From the NCBI RefSeq assembly GCF_003261635.1, contig NZ_QFXK01000091.1, positions 1-64,000 on the forward strand: 64,000 nucleotides of DNA, read 5' to 3'. The position numbers and the translations under genes are program-made. The notes below the pieces were generated by a model. It had not been told where the DNA came from. It was given only the letters and a program-made list of their open reading frames with translations, and ran no database searches. This document shows positions 33,537 through 41,352 of this stretch, piece by piece. How positions within the stretch are numbered: position 1 is the first letter of the stretch; the number at the start of each line of letters is the position of its first letter. This stretch comes from Kribbella monticola. GTDB taxonomy: Bacteria; Actinomycetota; Actinomycetes; Propionibacteriales; Kribbellaceae.

Positions 33537-35056
33537 ACATCGGTTGGCTGACCCTGACACTGCTCCTGCCGTTCGTGGGAGCCCTGGCCACGATGGCCGT
33601 GCCGAAGTCGAAGGCCCTGCTGGCCAAGCAGGTCGCGCTCGGCTTCGCACTGGCGACGCTGGTGCTGACGATCGTGATCGCGATCGGCTACCACCGCAAC
33701 GGCCCGGCCGACTACGCCGAGGACGTCACCTGGATCAAGGCGTTCGGCGCGCACTACGCGCTCGGCCTGGACGGCGTCGGGATCGTGCTGGTGGTGCTCA
33801 CCGCGCTGCTCACCCCGATCGTGCTGCTCGCCTCCTGGAACGACGCGAAGACCGGTCGCTGGAGCGAGAAGTCCTTCTTCGCCTGGGTGCTCGGCCTGGA
33901 GATGCTGTCGATCGGCGTGTTCGCCGCCACCGACGTGTTCCTGTTCTACGTGCTGTTCGAGGCCACGCTGATCCCGATGTACTTCCTGATCGGTGGCTTC
34001 GGCGGCGCCCAGCGCTCGTACGCCGCGGTGAAGTTCCTGCTCTACTCGCTGCTCGGCGGGCTGCTGATGCTGGCCTCCGTGGTCGGCCTGTACGTCGTCT
34101 CGGCCAAGCACGGCGACCCGTCGTACCTGCTGGCCGACCTGGTCAAGGTGGACATGAGCCAGAACACCGAGCGCTGGCTGTTCCTCGGCTTCTTCTTCGC
34201 CTTCGCGGTGAAGGCGCCGATGGTGCCCTTCCACACCTGGCTGCCGGACGCCGCCGCCGAGGCGACGCCGGGTACGTCGGTGCTGCTGGTCGGCATCCTG
34301 GACAAGATCGGCACCTTCGGGATGATCCGGTTCTGCCTGGGCCTGTTCCCGGAAGCCTCGAAGTGGGCCACCCCGGTGGTCCTGGTGCTCGCCCTGATCA
34401 GCGTGCTGTACGGCGCGTTGGTGGCGATCGGGCAGACCGACATCAAGCGGCTGATCGCGTACACCTCGATCTCGCACTTCGGCTTCATCGTGATGGGCAT
34501 CTTCGCGCTCACCTCGCAGGGCCTGACCGGATCGACGCTGTACATGTTCAACCACGGTCTCTCCACCGCGGCCCTGTTCCTGGTGGCCGGCTACCTGATC
34601 TCGCGGCGCGGATCGGCCCGGATCGCCGACTACGGCGGTGTCGAGAAGGTGGCTCCGGTGCTGGCCGGTACGTTCCTGTTCGCCGGGCTGTCCAGCCTGG
34701 CGCTGCCGGGGCTGTCGCCGTTCATCTCCGAGTTCATGGTGCTGGCCGGAACGTTCAGCAAGCACAAGGTGATCGCGGTGATCGCGGTCCTCGGCATCGT
34801 GCTGGCCGCGCTCTACATCCTGATCATGTACCAACGCCTGATGACCGGTCCGGTCCGGGACGGCATCGAGAAGCTCAAGGACCTGAACTACCGCGAGGTG
34901 TTCGCGATCGCGCCGCTGGTGGTGCTGATCATCGGCTTCGGCGTCTACCCCAAGCCGGTGGTCGACATCATCAAGCCGGCGGTCGAGTCGACGATGCAGC
35001 AGATGGGCGTCACCGACAAGGCCCCGCAGGTTCCCGTGACGGAGGGACAGAAGTGA
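33533..35056 (+). CDS. nuoM: NADH-quinone oxidoreductase subunit M
   Basis: A 507-residue antiporter-like subunit with about 14 helices. 'FYVLFEATLIPMYFLIGGFGG' carries the TM5 glutamate, 'VKAPMVPFHTWLPDAAAEATPGTSVLLVG' the TM7-8 lysine and histidines, and 'KRLIAYTSISHFGFIVMG' the TM10 motif. GTG 33533 overlaps the nuoL stop. Its TGA overlaps the nuoN GTG. Confidence 0.97.
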   Translation: MNIGWLTLTLLLPFVGALATMAVPKSKALLAKQVALGFALATLVLTIVIAIGYHRNGPADYAEDVTWIKAFGAHYALGLDGVGIVLVVLTALLTPIVLLASWNDAKTGRWSEKSFFAWVLGLEMLSIGVFAATDVFLFYVLFEATLIPMYFLIGGFGGAQRSYAAVKFLLYSLLGGLLMLASVVGLYVVSAKHGDPSYLLADLVKVDMSQNTERWLFLGFFFAFAVKAPMVPFHTWLPDAAAEATPGTSVLLVGILDKIGTFGMIRFCLGLFPEASKWATPVVLVLALISVLYGALVAIGQTDIKRLIAYTSISHFGFIVMGIFALTSQGLTGSTLYMFNHGLSTAALFLVAGYLISRRGSARIADYGGVEKVAPVLAGTFLFAGLSSLALPGLSPFISEFMVLAGTFSKHKVIAVIAVLGIVLAALYILIMYQRLMTGPVRDGIEKLKDLNYREVFAIAPLVVLIIGFGVYPKPVVDIIKPAVESTMQQMGVTDKAPQVPVTEGQK

Positions 35057-36663
35057 GTGCAGTACTCATGCCGCTGGTAGCGCAGGCGTTGCCGCTGGCG
35101 GACTTCGTCAAGCCGAAGATCGAGTACAACGAGTTGGCTCCGCTGCTCGTCGTGTTCGGTGCGGCGTGTGTCGGCGTCGTCGCGGAGGCGTTCCTGCCGC
35201 GGGCCTACCGACACCTGGTCCAGGTCGCGCTCGCGATCGTCGCGCTGCTCGCGGCCGGCGTACTGACCGGGATCCTGATGCACGACAAGAAGTCCCTGGT
35301 CGCCGCGCAGGGTGCCATTTCGGTGGACGGCCCGGCGCTGTTCACCTGGATCATCCTGCTCGCGCTGACGCTGATCAGCGTGCTGCTGTTCGCCGAGCGC
35401 TCGATCGACGGTGGCCTGTCCGCCTTCGCCGGCCAGGCTGCCGCAGTACCGGGTAGTGAGGCCGAGCGGGAGGGCACCGCTGCCAAGGTCGAGCACAGCG
35501 AGATCTTCCCGCTGACGCTGTTCGCGGTCGGCGGCATGATGCTGTTCGCCTCGGCGAACGACCTGCTGGTGCTGTTCGTCGCGCTCGAGGTCTTCTCGCT
35601 GCCGCTCTACCTGCTCTGCGGGCTGGCGCGCCGTCGCCGGCTGATCTCGCAGGAAGCCGCGATGAAGTACTTCCTGCTCGGCGCCTTCGCCTCGGCCTTC
35701 CTGCTCTACGGCATCGCCCTGCTCTACGGGTACGCCGGAACGATGTCGCTGCCCGGTATCGCCGACGCGCTGGCCACCAAGACCGGCGGCGACGCGATCC
35801 TGCTCGCCGGTACCGGCCTGATCGGGGTCGGACTGCTGTTCAAGGTCGGCGCGGTCCCGTTCCACTCGTGGACGCCGGACGTCTACCAGGGCGCCCCGAC
35901 GCCGATCACCGGCTTCATGGCGGCCTGCACCAAGATCGCCGCGTTCATCGGGCTGATGCGGGTCTTCTACGTCGCACTCGGTGGAACCCGCTGGGACTGG
36001 GCGCCGATGATGTGGGTCGTCGCGATCCTCACCATGGTGGTCGGCTCGATCGTCGCGATCACCCAGACCGACGTGAAGCGGATGCTCGCCTACTCCTCGA
36101 TCGCGCACGCGGGCTTCCTGCTGACCGCTTTCGTCGGCCTGGCGCAGAGCGGCTCGGGCGTGACGAGTGGGATCACCTCCACGCAGGCGGTGCTGTTCTA
36201 CCTGGTCTGCTACGGCTTCCCGACCATCGGCGCCTTCGCGCTGGTGACCCTGGTCCGCGACGCGGGCGGCGAGGCGACTCACCTGTCGCGCTGGGCCGGC
36301 CTGGGCAAGAAGTCGCCGCTGCTGGCGGGCATCTTCGCCTTCTTCCTGCTGGGCTTCGCGGGTATCCCGCTGACCGCAGGGTTCACCGGCAAGTGGGCCG
36401 TGTTCACCGCAGCCTGGACCGGTGGCGCTTGGCCGCTGGTCGTCGTCGCGGTGCTCTGCAGCCTGGTCGCGGCGTTCTTCTACGTCCGCGTGATCGTGCT
36501 GATGTTCTTCTCGGACCTGCCGGCCGACAGCCCCGACGTGGCGCTGCCCGGCTGGCAGACCACCACCGCTGTCGCTTTGGGGCTCGCGGCAACCGTCGTA
36601 CTGGGCCTGGTGCCCGGGCCGGTGCTCGACCTGGCTTCGCGCGCGGGTGAGTTCATCCGGTGA
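35053..36663 (+). CDS. nuoN: NADH-quinone oxidoreductase subunit N
   Basis: A 536-residue antiporter-like subunit, last of the complex I genes. 'LFVALEVFSLPLYLLCGLARRRRLISQEAAMKYFLLGAF', 'FKVGAVPFHSWTPDVYQGAPTPITGFMA' and 'KRMLAYSSIAHAGFLL' hold the conserved charged residues. GTG 35053 (MSAVLMPLVAQALP) overlaps the nuoM stop; the longer upstream frame lies within nuoM. Its own stop overlaps the start of the polyprenyl synthase gene. Confidence 0.95.
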   Translation: MSAVLMPLVAQALPLADFVKPKIEYNELAPLLVVFGAACVGVVAEAFLPRAYRHLVQVALAIVALLAAGVLTGILMHDKKSLVAAQGAISVDGPALFTWIILLALTLISVLLFAERSIDGGLSAFAGQAAAVPGSEAEREGTAAKVEHSEIFPLTLFAVGGMMLFASANDLLVLFVALEVFSLPLYLLCGLARRRRLISQEAAMKYFLLGAFASAFLLYGIALLYGYAGTMSLPGIADALATKTGGDAILLAGTGLIGVGLLFKVGAVPFHSWTPDVYQGAPTPITGFMAACTKIAAFIGLMRVFYVALGGTRWDWAPMMWVVAILTMVVGSIVAITQTDVKRMLAYSSIAHAGFLLTAFVGLAQSGSGVTSGITSTQAVLFYLVCYGFPTIGAFALVTLVRDAGGEATHLSRWAGLGKKSPLLAGIFAFFLLGFAGIPLTAGFTGKWAVFTAAWTGGAWPLVVVAVLCSLVAAFFYVRVIVLMFFSDLPADSPDVALPGWQTTTAVALGLAATVVLGLVPGPVLDLASRAGEFIR

Positions 36664-37676
36664 GCACATCGCCTGCTGAGAGCCTGGGGTTCGAGTTCGT
36701 CGACGCGGCGCTCGAATCCCGGGTTCGTGCTGGGCTGGAGGCCGTCGAGCGCGCGCTCCGCGACTCCTCCCAGTCCGAGGCTGCCTTCGTGACGGAGGCA
36801 GCCCAGCACGTGATGGCCGCGGGCGGCAAGCGGTTCCGCCCGTTGCTGGTGCTGCTGGCCGCTGAGTTCGGTCCGTCGCCGGCTTCCTCGGAGGTCGTGG
36901 ACTCGGCTGTTGTCGTCGAGCTCACGCACGTGGCGACCCTGTACCACGACGACGTGATGGACGAGGCTGCGCTGCGCCGGGGCGCGTCCACCGCGAACGC
37001 GCGCTGGGACAACTCGGTCGCGATTCTCACGGGGGACTGGCTGTTTGCCCGGGCCTCCGACCTGGTCGCTTCGCTCGGGCCGGAAGCGGTCCGCATCCAG
37101 GCGCGAACCTTCGGCCGGCTGGTCGAGGGGCAGATTCGCGAGACCCTTGGAGTGACCGAGGGTCAGGACCCGCTCGCGCACTACCTGTCGGTGGTCGCGG
37201 ACAAGACCGGCTCGCTGATCGCTACTTCGGCGCTCTTCGGTGCTCGGTTCGCAGGTGCTTCTGAGGAGATCCAGGAGACGCTGCGCGCTTTCGGTGAAGA
37301 GATCGGCGCGGCTTTCCAGCTCGCCGACGACATCCTCGACGTCACCTCGGAATCGGGCCAGTCCGGCAAAACTCCGGGCACGGACCTGCGCGAAGGCGTA
37401 CCCACGCTGCCGGTCCTCATCTTCCGCGCCCAGGCCGACCCCACGGACCCGGCCGACGCCCGGCTGCTCGAGCTGCTCGACTCGGACCTCACCGACGACG
37501 CCCGACTCGCCGAGACCCTCGCCGTACTGCGTGAGCACCCGTCGCTCCGCCAGGCCGAAGACGACGTACGCCGCCGAGCCGACGATGCCCGCAAACTCCT
37601 CGAGGACCTCCCCGTAGGCCCGGCCCGCGCGGCACTCGAGTCCCTCTGCGACATGGTCGTCACCCGCTCGGTCTGA
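36660..37676 (+). CDS. Long-chain trans-polyprenyl diphosphate synthase
   Basis: A 338-residue class I isoprenyl diphosphate synthase. The first aspartate-rich motif DDVMD is at residues 97-101 and the second is 'LADDILD'. The residue five positions before the first aspartate is a small alanine (A92), which in this family leaves a deep pocket and predicts a long product, suitable as the menaquinone side chain used by MenA. GTG 36660 overlaps the nuoN stop (GTGA), so it is translationally coupled to complex I. Confidence 0.9.
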   Translation: MSTSPAESLGFEFVDAALESRVRAGLEAVERALRDSSQSEAAFVTEAAQHVMAAGGKRFRPLLVLLAAEFGPSPASSEVVDSAVVVELTHVATLYHDDVMDEAALRRGASTANARWDNSVAILTGDWLFARASDLVASLGPEAVRIQARTFGRLVEGQIRETLGVTEGQDPLAHYLSVVADKTGSLIATSALFGARFAGASEEIQETLRAFGEEIGAAFQLADDILDVTSESGQSGKTPGTDLREGVPTLPVLIFRAQADPTDPADARLLELLDSDLTDDARLAETLAVLREHPSLRQAEDDVRRRADDARKLLEDLPVGPARAALESLCDMVVTRSV

Positions 37677-37701
37677 AGCTCGTACGCCGACGCTGTCTCC
37701 C

Positions 37702-38307
37702 CTACCGCCAGTCCTGAGCAGCGAATCGAATGCCGGTGACCCGGTTCGCCTCGTCGCGGTTGAGGGTCAGCGCCGTGGCCGCGCCCGGAATCGCTTGAGC
37801 GGGGTCGGTGGCGGCCAGGTCTCGTAGCACCGGCCAGCGGCGGGTGTGGGTGGTCATGCTTGCTTGTCGGACGACGCGGGAGCGGGCCTGCTGGCCGAGT
37901 CGGGCGACGTCCCCTGGGACGTCGAGCATGATCAGGTGGAGTGGACGGTTGGCGCGCTGGGCGGCTCGGCCGATCAGATGCCTTGCCAGCGGGCGGGTTG
38001 CGCAGTCGTGGATGACGAGCGCACCGTCGGAGCGGATGGCTCGTAGTACGCGCAGGTAGTGGGTCAGGTGCAGAAGTGGGCGCCAGACGGCGTACGGGAT
38101 GGGGCGGAGTAGTGGCATCCAGCGATCCCGGAGGTGTTCGGAGTCGAGGACACGTACGGTGCCTGGATCGCGGAAAAGCCTTCTGAGCAAGGTGCTTTTG
38201 CCGGCGCCGGGGATGCCGGCGACGACGACGATCGAGTTTTCGGGGTAGTGGAGTTCGGTGGTGCCCAGGTCTTGGCGGGCACTCGGTGGCATGAGCAGAA
38301 CAGTCAC
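37702..38307 (-). CDS. P-loop NTPase / AAA-family kinase-like protein
   Basis: A 201-residue nucleotide-binding protein with Walker A GIPGAGKST at residues 31-39 and a hydrophobic strand ending in D in 'GALVIHDCATRPL'. The layout (single domain, 'HLIMLDVPGDVARLGQQARSR' lid-like region) resembles small-molecule or polynucleotide kinases. GTG 38307 is preceded by GGGAGG at good spacing. That Shine-Dalgarno is inside the 3' arm of a strong hairpin. Substrate unknown. Confidence 0.75.
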   Translation of the reverse strand: MTVLLMPPSARQDLGTTELHYPENSIVVVAGIPGAGKSTLLRRLFRDPGTVRVLDSEHLRDRWMPLLRPIPYAVWRPLLHLTHYLRVLRAIRSDGALVIHDCATRPLARHLIGRAAQRANRPLHLIMLDVPGDVARLGQQARSRVVRQASMTTHTRRWPVLRDLAATDPAQAIPGAATALTLNRDEANRVTGIRFAAQDWR

Positions 38308-38311
38308 GGGA

Positions 38312-38358
38312 GCCTCCCATCGGCCTTTCCCCGAACAACGGGAGGGGTGATGGGAGGC
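38312..38358 (-). promoter_or_regulatory. Hairpin enclosing the kinase ribosome-binding site
   Basis: A perfect 10-bp inverted repeat GCCTCCCATC / GATGGGAGGC (38312-38321, 38349-38358) surrounds a second stem (CCCCG/CGGGG-like). On the minus strand the 3' arm contains GGGAGG, 5 bases before the GTG of the kinase gene, and the 5' arm is its exact complement. It could sequester the start (thermometer or ligand control). Alternatively it is the terminator of the cupin gene 54 bp upstream, but no T-run follows. Confidence 0.6.
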
Positions 38359-38411
38359 GTTCCGTGATCAGGGCTCAGAGCGCTAAGAACTCGATGAGAA
38401 TCGGCTGAGGA

Positions 38412-38867
38412 CTAGCGGCCGGTCCAGGCAGGGCTGTTGACGTAGTGGTTGTCGTAGAGGTCGCTGGTCGCGGCGAGTTCGGCCGGGTCGGTCTCGCCGC
38501 GGTACACGCCTTCGAGTAGGCGGTAGTAGTCGAAGCGCGGCTTGGCGTGCGTGAGAACGAAGAGCACCTCGGCGTCCGTAGTACCGGCTGCTTCGAAGGC
38601 GTGTGCGGTGTTCGGCGGTACTACGAGGAAGTCGCCTTGCCCCAGTGTGATCAGGTCATCGCCGGTGAGAACGCGGAGACTGCCGTTGAGAACGAAGAAC
38701 ATTTCGGAGGCCTCCTTGTGCAGGTGCGGGGGAGCTCCTTCCTTGCCCGGCTTGAAGATCGAGCGGTGGCTGGTGAGGTGGCCGCTCGTGGCCGGGGTGT
38801 CGGCGAGCAGGGTGACGCCGCTGGCTTCGAGTACCTCGGCGTCGGTCGAGCGGACGAGAACGGTCAT
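38412..38867 (-). CDS. Cupin-domain protein
   Basis: A 151-residue single-domain cupin. Cupin motif 1 is 'GKEGAPPHLHKEASEMFFVLNGSLRV' (metal ligands H, H, E), and motif 2 is 'PPNTAHAFEA'. It may be a small oxygenase, isomerase or binding protein; the exact reaction cannot be read. ATG 38867 follows AGAGGAG. The upstream box TGGAT-N7-ATCCA is repeated in front of the adjacent Rrf2 regulator gene, so the two are probably co-regulated. Confidence 0.85.
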   Translation of the reverse strand: MTVLVRSTDAEVLEASGVTLLADTPATSGHLTSHRSIFKPGKEGAPPHLHKEASEMFFVLNGSLRVLTGDDLITLGQGDFLVVPPNTAHAFEAAGTTDAEVLFVLTHAKPRFDYYRLLEGVYRGETDPAELAATSDLYDNHYVNSPAWTGR

Positions 38868-38885
38868 GGCTTTCTCCTCTTGTTG

Positions 38886-38906
38886 TGGATGGCAAATATC
38901 CAGAAT
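38886..38906 (-). promoter_or_regulatory. Putative Rrf2 operator before the cupin gene
   Basis: TGGAT-N7-ATCCA followed by GAAT (38886-38906) lies 19-39 bp upstream of the cupin start. The same architecture, TGGAC-N7-ATCCAGAAT, occurs over the rrf2-type gene promoter at 39431-39451. Two copies in 600 bp, each before a leftward gene, support a common operator. Confidence 0.55.
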
Positions 38907-38943
38907 TACCGCATGGTGAGATCGGCGGGAATGCCCGTCGGGC

Positions 38944-39426
38944 TCAGGACTTGAGGTTGGCGAACCAGTGGCGGGTGTTGTCGGCGCTGTCGGGGTAGGC
39001 CGACTCGACCTGGGCGACGATGTCGGCGACGGTCTGGCTCGCCAGTTCGCGCCGGTAGGTGAGCTCGGCCTTGCGCATGGCCTGCGAGACCAGGCAGGTC
39101 TTGCGGTAATCGGCCTTCGGGTTGGCGCCCGGGCCGGCGTGCAGGATCTCGGTGCATCTGAAAGCGTCGTCGGCGCCGTCGATCGCGATTACGACGTCGA
39201 GCAAGCTGATCTTGTCGGGCCGCCGAGCCAGCTGGAAGCCGCCCTTGGGTCCCGAGGTAGAGCTGAGGATGCCGGCTTTCGCGAGGGCCTGAAGCTGCTT
39301 GTTGAGGTAGGCGGCCGGTAAGTCGTAGAACGCAGCGAGCCGCTTCGCGGTCACCGCCTCGCCCGGAACGAAGCACAGATTCACACAACTGTGCAGCGCC
39401 CACTCCACGCCCTCGTTCATCTTCAT
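38944..39426 (-). CDS. Rrf2-family transcriptional regulator
   Basis: A 160-residue Rrf2 regulator. The winged helix (residues 1-75) reads 'WALHSCVNLCFVPGEAVTAKRLAAFYDLPAAYLNKQLQALAKAGILSSTSGPKGGFQLAR'. The sensor region has cysteines at 'FRCTEI' and 'KTCLVSQ' instead of the tight C-x5-C-x5-C cluster of IscR/NsrR, so an Fe-S cluster is uncertain. ATG 39426 lies at the expected transcription start of the promoter at 39434-39462, which implies a leaderless mRNA; ATG 39420 is the alternative. Confidence 0.88.
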   Translation of the reverse strand: MKMNEGVEWALHSCVNLCFVPGEAVTAKRLAAFYDLPAAYLNKQLQALAKAGILSSTSGPKGGFQLARRPDKISLLDVVIAIDGADDAFRCTEILHAGPGANPKADYRKTCLVSQAMRKAELTYRRELASQTVADIVAQVESAYPDSADNTRHWFANLKS

Positions 39427-39430
39427 AACC

Positions 39431-39462
39431 TGGACATTACACATCCAGAATCAGAACCGCAA
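39431..39462 (-). promoter_or_regulatory. rrf2 promoter with overlapping autoregulatory box
   Basis: On the minus strand TTGCGG (39462-39457), a 17-bp spacer and TAATGT (39439-39434) form a canonical promoter whose start would be at about 39427, adjacent to the ATG. The inverted repeat TGGAC-N7-ATCCA (39431-39447) covers the -10. It matches the box before the cupin gene and suggests self-repression. Confidence 0.6.
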
Positions 39463-39486
39463 CTCCGATTGACTGACACGATGTTC

Positions 39487-39515
39487 TCTCAGCTGAGACG
39501 CTGTATTAGTACAGC
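39487..39515. promoter_or_regulatory. Two adjacent palindromes between rarD and rrf2
   Basis: TCTCAGCTGAGA (39487-39498) is a perfect 12-bp palindrome, and GCTGTA-TTAG-TACAGC (39500-39515) is a perfect 6-bp-arm inverted repeat just beyond the rarD stop. The second may terminate rarD transcription; the pair could also be an operator upstream of the Rrf2 gene. Confidence 0.45.
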
Positions 39516-39517
39516 TG

Positions 39518-40462
39518 TCAGACCGCTGTGGCGGTTACTTGTTCCGGGGCTGGGCGGCGGCGGGCTGCTAGGCCGCTGGTGGTGAAGATGGCCAGCGCCA
39601 GCCAGACGAGGGCGAAGCCGGCCCAGCGCATGGGGGACATCGCTTCGTGGAAGACGAGGACGCCGACGATGAACTGCATGATCGGGGCGATGTAGTTGAG
39701 CAGGCCCAGTGTGGTCATCGAGACCCGGGTTGCCGCGGAGCCGAAGAGGAGTAGCGGTACGGCGGTCACCGGGCCGGCCAGTACGGCGATCGCCAGGTAC
39801 CCCGGTCCGTGATGGGTGACCGTGCTGTTGCCCTGGATCGCCAGCACGATCAGGGTGATCACGGCCAGCGGGGCGACGGTCGCGGACTCGATCGCCATTC
39901 CCTCGATCGCGCCGGCGTCAGCCTGCTTCTTGGTCAGCCCGTAGAAGCCGAACGAGAAGGTCAGCACGATCGCGACCCACGGCGGCCGGCCGTTCTCGAT
40001 GGTCAGCCCGACCACTGCGATGAACGCGACCCCGAGCGCCACCCACTGTCCGACCCGGAGGCGTTCGTGCAGGATGACGACGCCGAGCAGCACGGTGAAC
40101 AGCGGCGTGATGAAGTAGCCGAGCGACGTCTCGACCACGCGGCCGTGGTTGACGCCCCAGATGTAGGCGCCCCAGTTGACCGAGATCAGCACTGCCGCCA
40201 CCATCAACGCCCAGCGACTGCGTGGATTCCGCAGCAGTTCCCGCACCCGGCCGTACCGGCGCGTGGCAACCACCAGAACCGCGATCGTGAGCACGGCCCA
40301 GACGATCCGATGGGCCAGCACCTCCACCGCACCGGACCGGTCGAACAGTTTCCAGTACAGCGGGAACAGGCCCCACATCAGATAGCTGAGGACCCCGTAG
40401 ACAAGGCCTTTTCGCTGTTCGGGCACGACCGCGAGTCTAGACCCGCGGTCATTGGTGTCCAA
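39518..40462 (-). CDS. rarD: EamA-family transporter RarD
   Basis: A 314-residue, ten-helix drug/metabolite transporter-superfamily protein. The opening 'GLVYGVLSYLMWGLFPLYWKLFDRSGAVEVLAHRIVWA' is typical of RarD, as are 'INWGAYIWGVNHGRVVETSLGYFI'-type sequence (here VNWGAY...) and 'LLNYIAPIMQFIVGVLVFHEAM'. The transported substrate is unknown. The longest start is TTG 40462; GTG 40426 is an alternative. Confidence 0.88.
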   Translation of the reverse strand: MDTNDRGSRLAVVPEQRKGLVYGVLSYLMWGLFPLYWKLFDRSGAVEVLAHRIVWAVLTIAVLVVATRRYGRVRELLRNPRSRWALMVAAVLISVNWGAYIWGVNHGRVVETSLGYFITPLFTVLLGVVILHERLRVGQWVALGVAFIAVVGLTIENGRPPWVAIVLTFSFGFYGLTKKQADAGAIEGMAIESATVAPLAVITLIVLAIQGNSTVTHHGPGYLAIAVLAGPVTAVPLLLFGSAATRVSMTTLGLLNYIAPIMQFIVGVLVFHEAMSPMRWAGFALVWLALAIFTTSGLAARRRPAPEQVTATAV

Positions 40463-40534
40463 GGAGTTTGCTCATGACGTGAGATGGGCTGGCGTGATGA
40501 GGTTGGATAGAGGGGTGAACACGAGGAGGCTCGC

Positions 40535-41287
40535 GTGGCTGTGAGGACCGGTTTGGTCTCGGTGACGTTCCGGCAGTTGGCGGTCGAAGAGGTCGTCGAG
40601 GTGGCCGACCAGGCCGGGCTGGCGGCGATCGAGTGGGGTGGCGACGTGCACGTCCCGCTCGGCGACCTGCCGGCCGCCCGGAAGGCGCGGGCGCTCTGCG
40701 AGGACCGTGGCCTGGCGATCGCGGCGTACGGGTCGTACCTGCGGGCAGGCAGTGTCGACCGCGAGGAGATCCGTACTGCGGTCACCACCGCGGTCGAGCT
40801 CGGCGCGCCGCGGATCCGCGTCTGGGCCGGCACGGTCGGTACGGCGGAGGCCGGCGTGGGCGACCGGATGGCGGTGACCCGGGGGCTGGCGGAACTCGCC
40901 GACGTGGCCGCCGGATCCGGGATCGAGATCGCGATGGAGTTCCACCGCAACACGCTCACCGACGAGGTGGACTCGACCATCACCTTGCTGCTGGACGTCG
41001 GCGCGCCCAACCTCACGACGTACTGGCAGCCCCCGGTGGATCTCGACGACGCCGAGTGCCTGCAGCAACTCGAGGCGCTGATGCCCTGGTTGAGCACGGT
41101 GCACGTCTTCTCCTGGTGGCCGTCGAACAACCGGCTCCCGCTGGCGGCCCGCGAGTCGCTGTGGCGTCCCGTCCTCGACCGGCTCGCCGCCGAGCCGCGC
41201 GAGATCAACGCGCTGCTCGAGTTCGTCGCCGACGACTCGGTCAGCCAGCTCACCACCGACGCCGCGGATCTGCACTCCTGGGTCTGA
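40535..41287 (+). CDS. Sugar phosphate isomerase/epimerase (xylose-isomerase-like TIM barrel)
   Basis: A 250-residue TIM-barrel protein of the AP-endonuclease-2/xylose-isomerase-like family. Metal-ligand positions fit E in 'GLAAIEWGGDVHV', E in 'IEIAMEFHRNTLTDE', D and H in 'LLDVGAPN' and 'STVHVFSW'. Members isomerise or epimerise sugars and inositols; the substrate here is unknown. GTG 40535 follows a strong GAGGAGG. No sugar operon is nearby. Confidence 0.82.
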   Translation: MAVRTGLVSVTFRQLAVEEVVEVADQAGLAAIEWGGDVHVPLGDLPAARKARALCEDRGLAIAAYGSYLRAGSVDREEIRTAVTTAVELGAPRIRVWAGTVGTAEAGVGDRMAVTRGLAELADVAAGSGIEIAMEFHRNTLTDEVDSTITLLLDVGAPNLTTYWQPPVDLDDAECLQQLEALMPWLSTVHVFSWWPSNNRLPLAARESLWRPVLDRLAAEPREINALLEFVADDSVSQLTTDAADLHSWV

Positions 41288-41352
41288 GGCCGGGCCGCGG
41301 GCGATAGCATGGCGGGTCCCCGCAGTGGGTTCACCGGCAATGTGCAGGAGAC

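Noticed and set aside
33544..35052. Upstream in-frame extension of nuoN through nuoM
   Set aside because: It lies in an alternative frame of nuoM; NuoN homology begins at the GTG 35053.
37702..38307. Shikimate or adenylate kinase
   Set aside because: Only the P-loop agrees; the specific substrate motifs of these kinases are absent.
40535..41287. AP endonuclease IV
   Set aside because: The fold family is shared, but the protein is short and lacks the full set of nine metal ligands of EndoIV; a sugar isomerase-like enzyme fits better.
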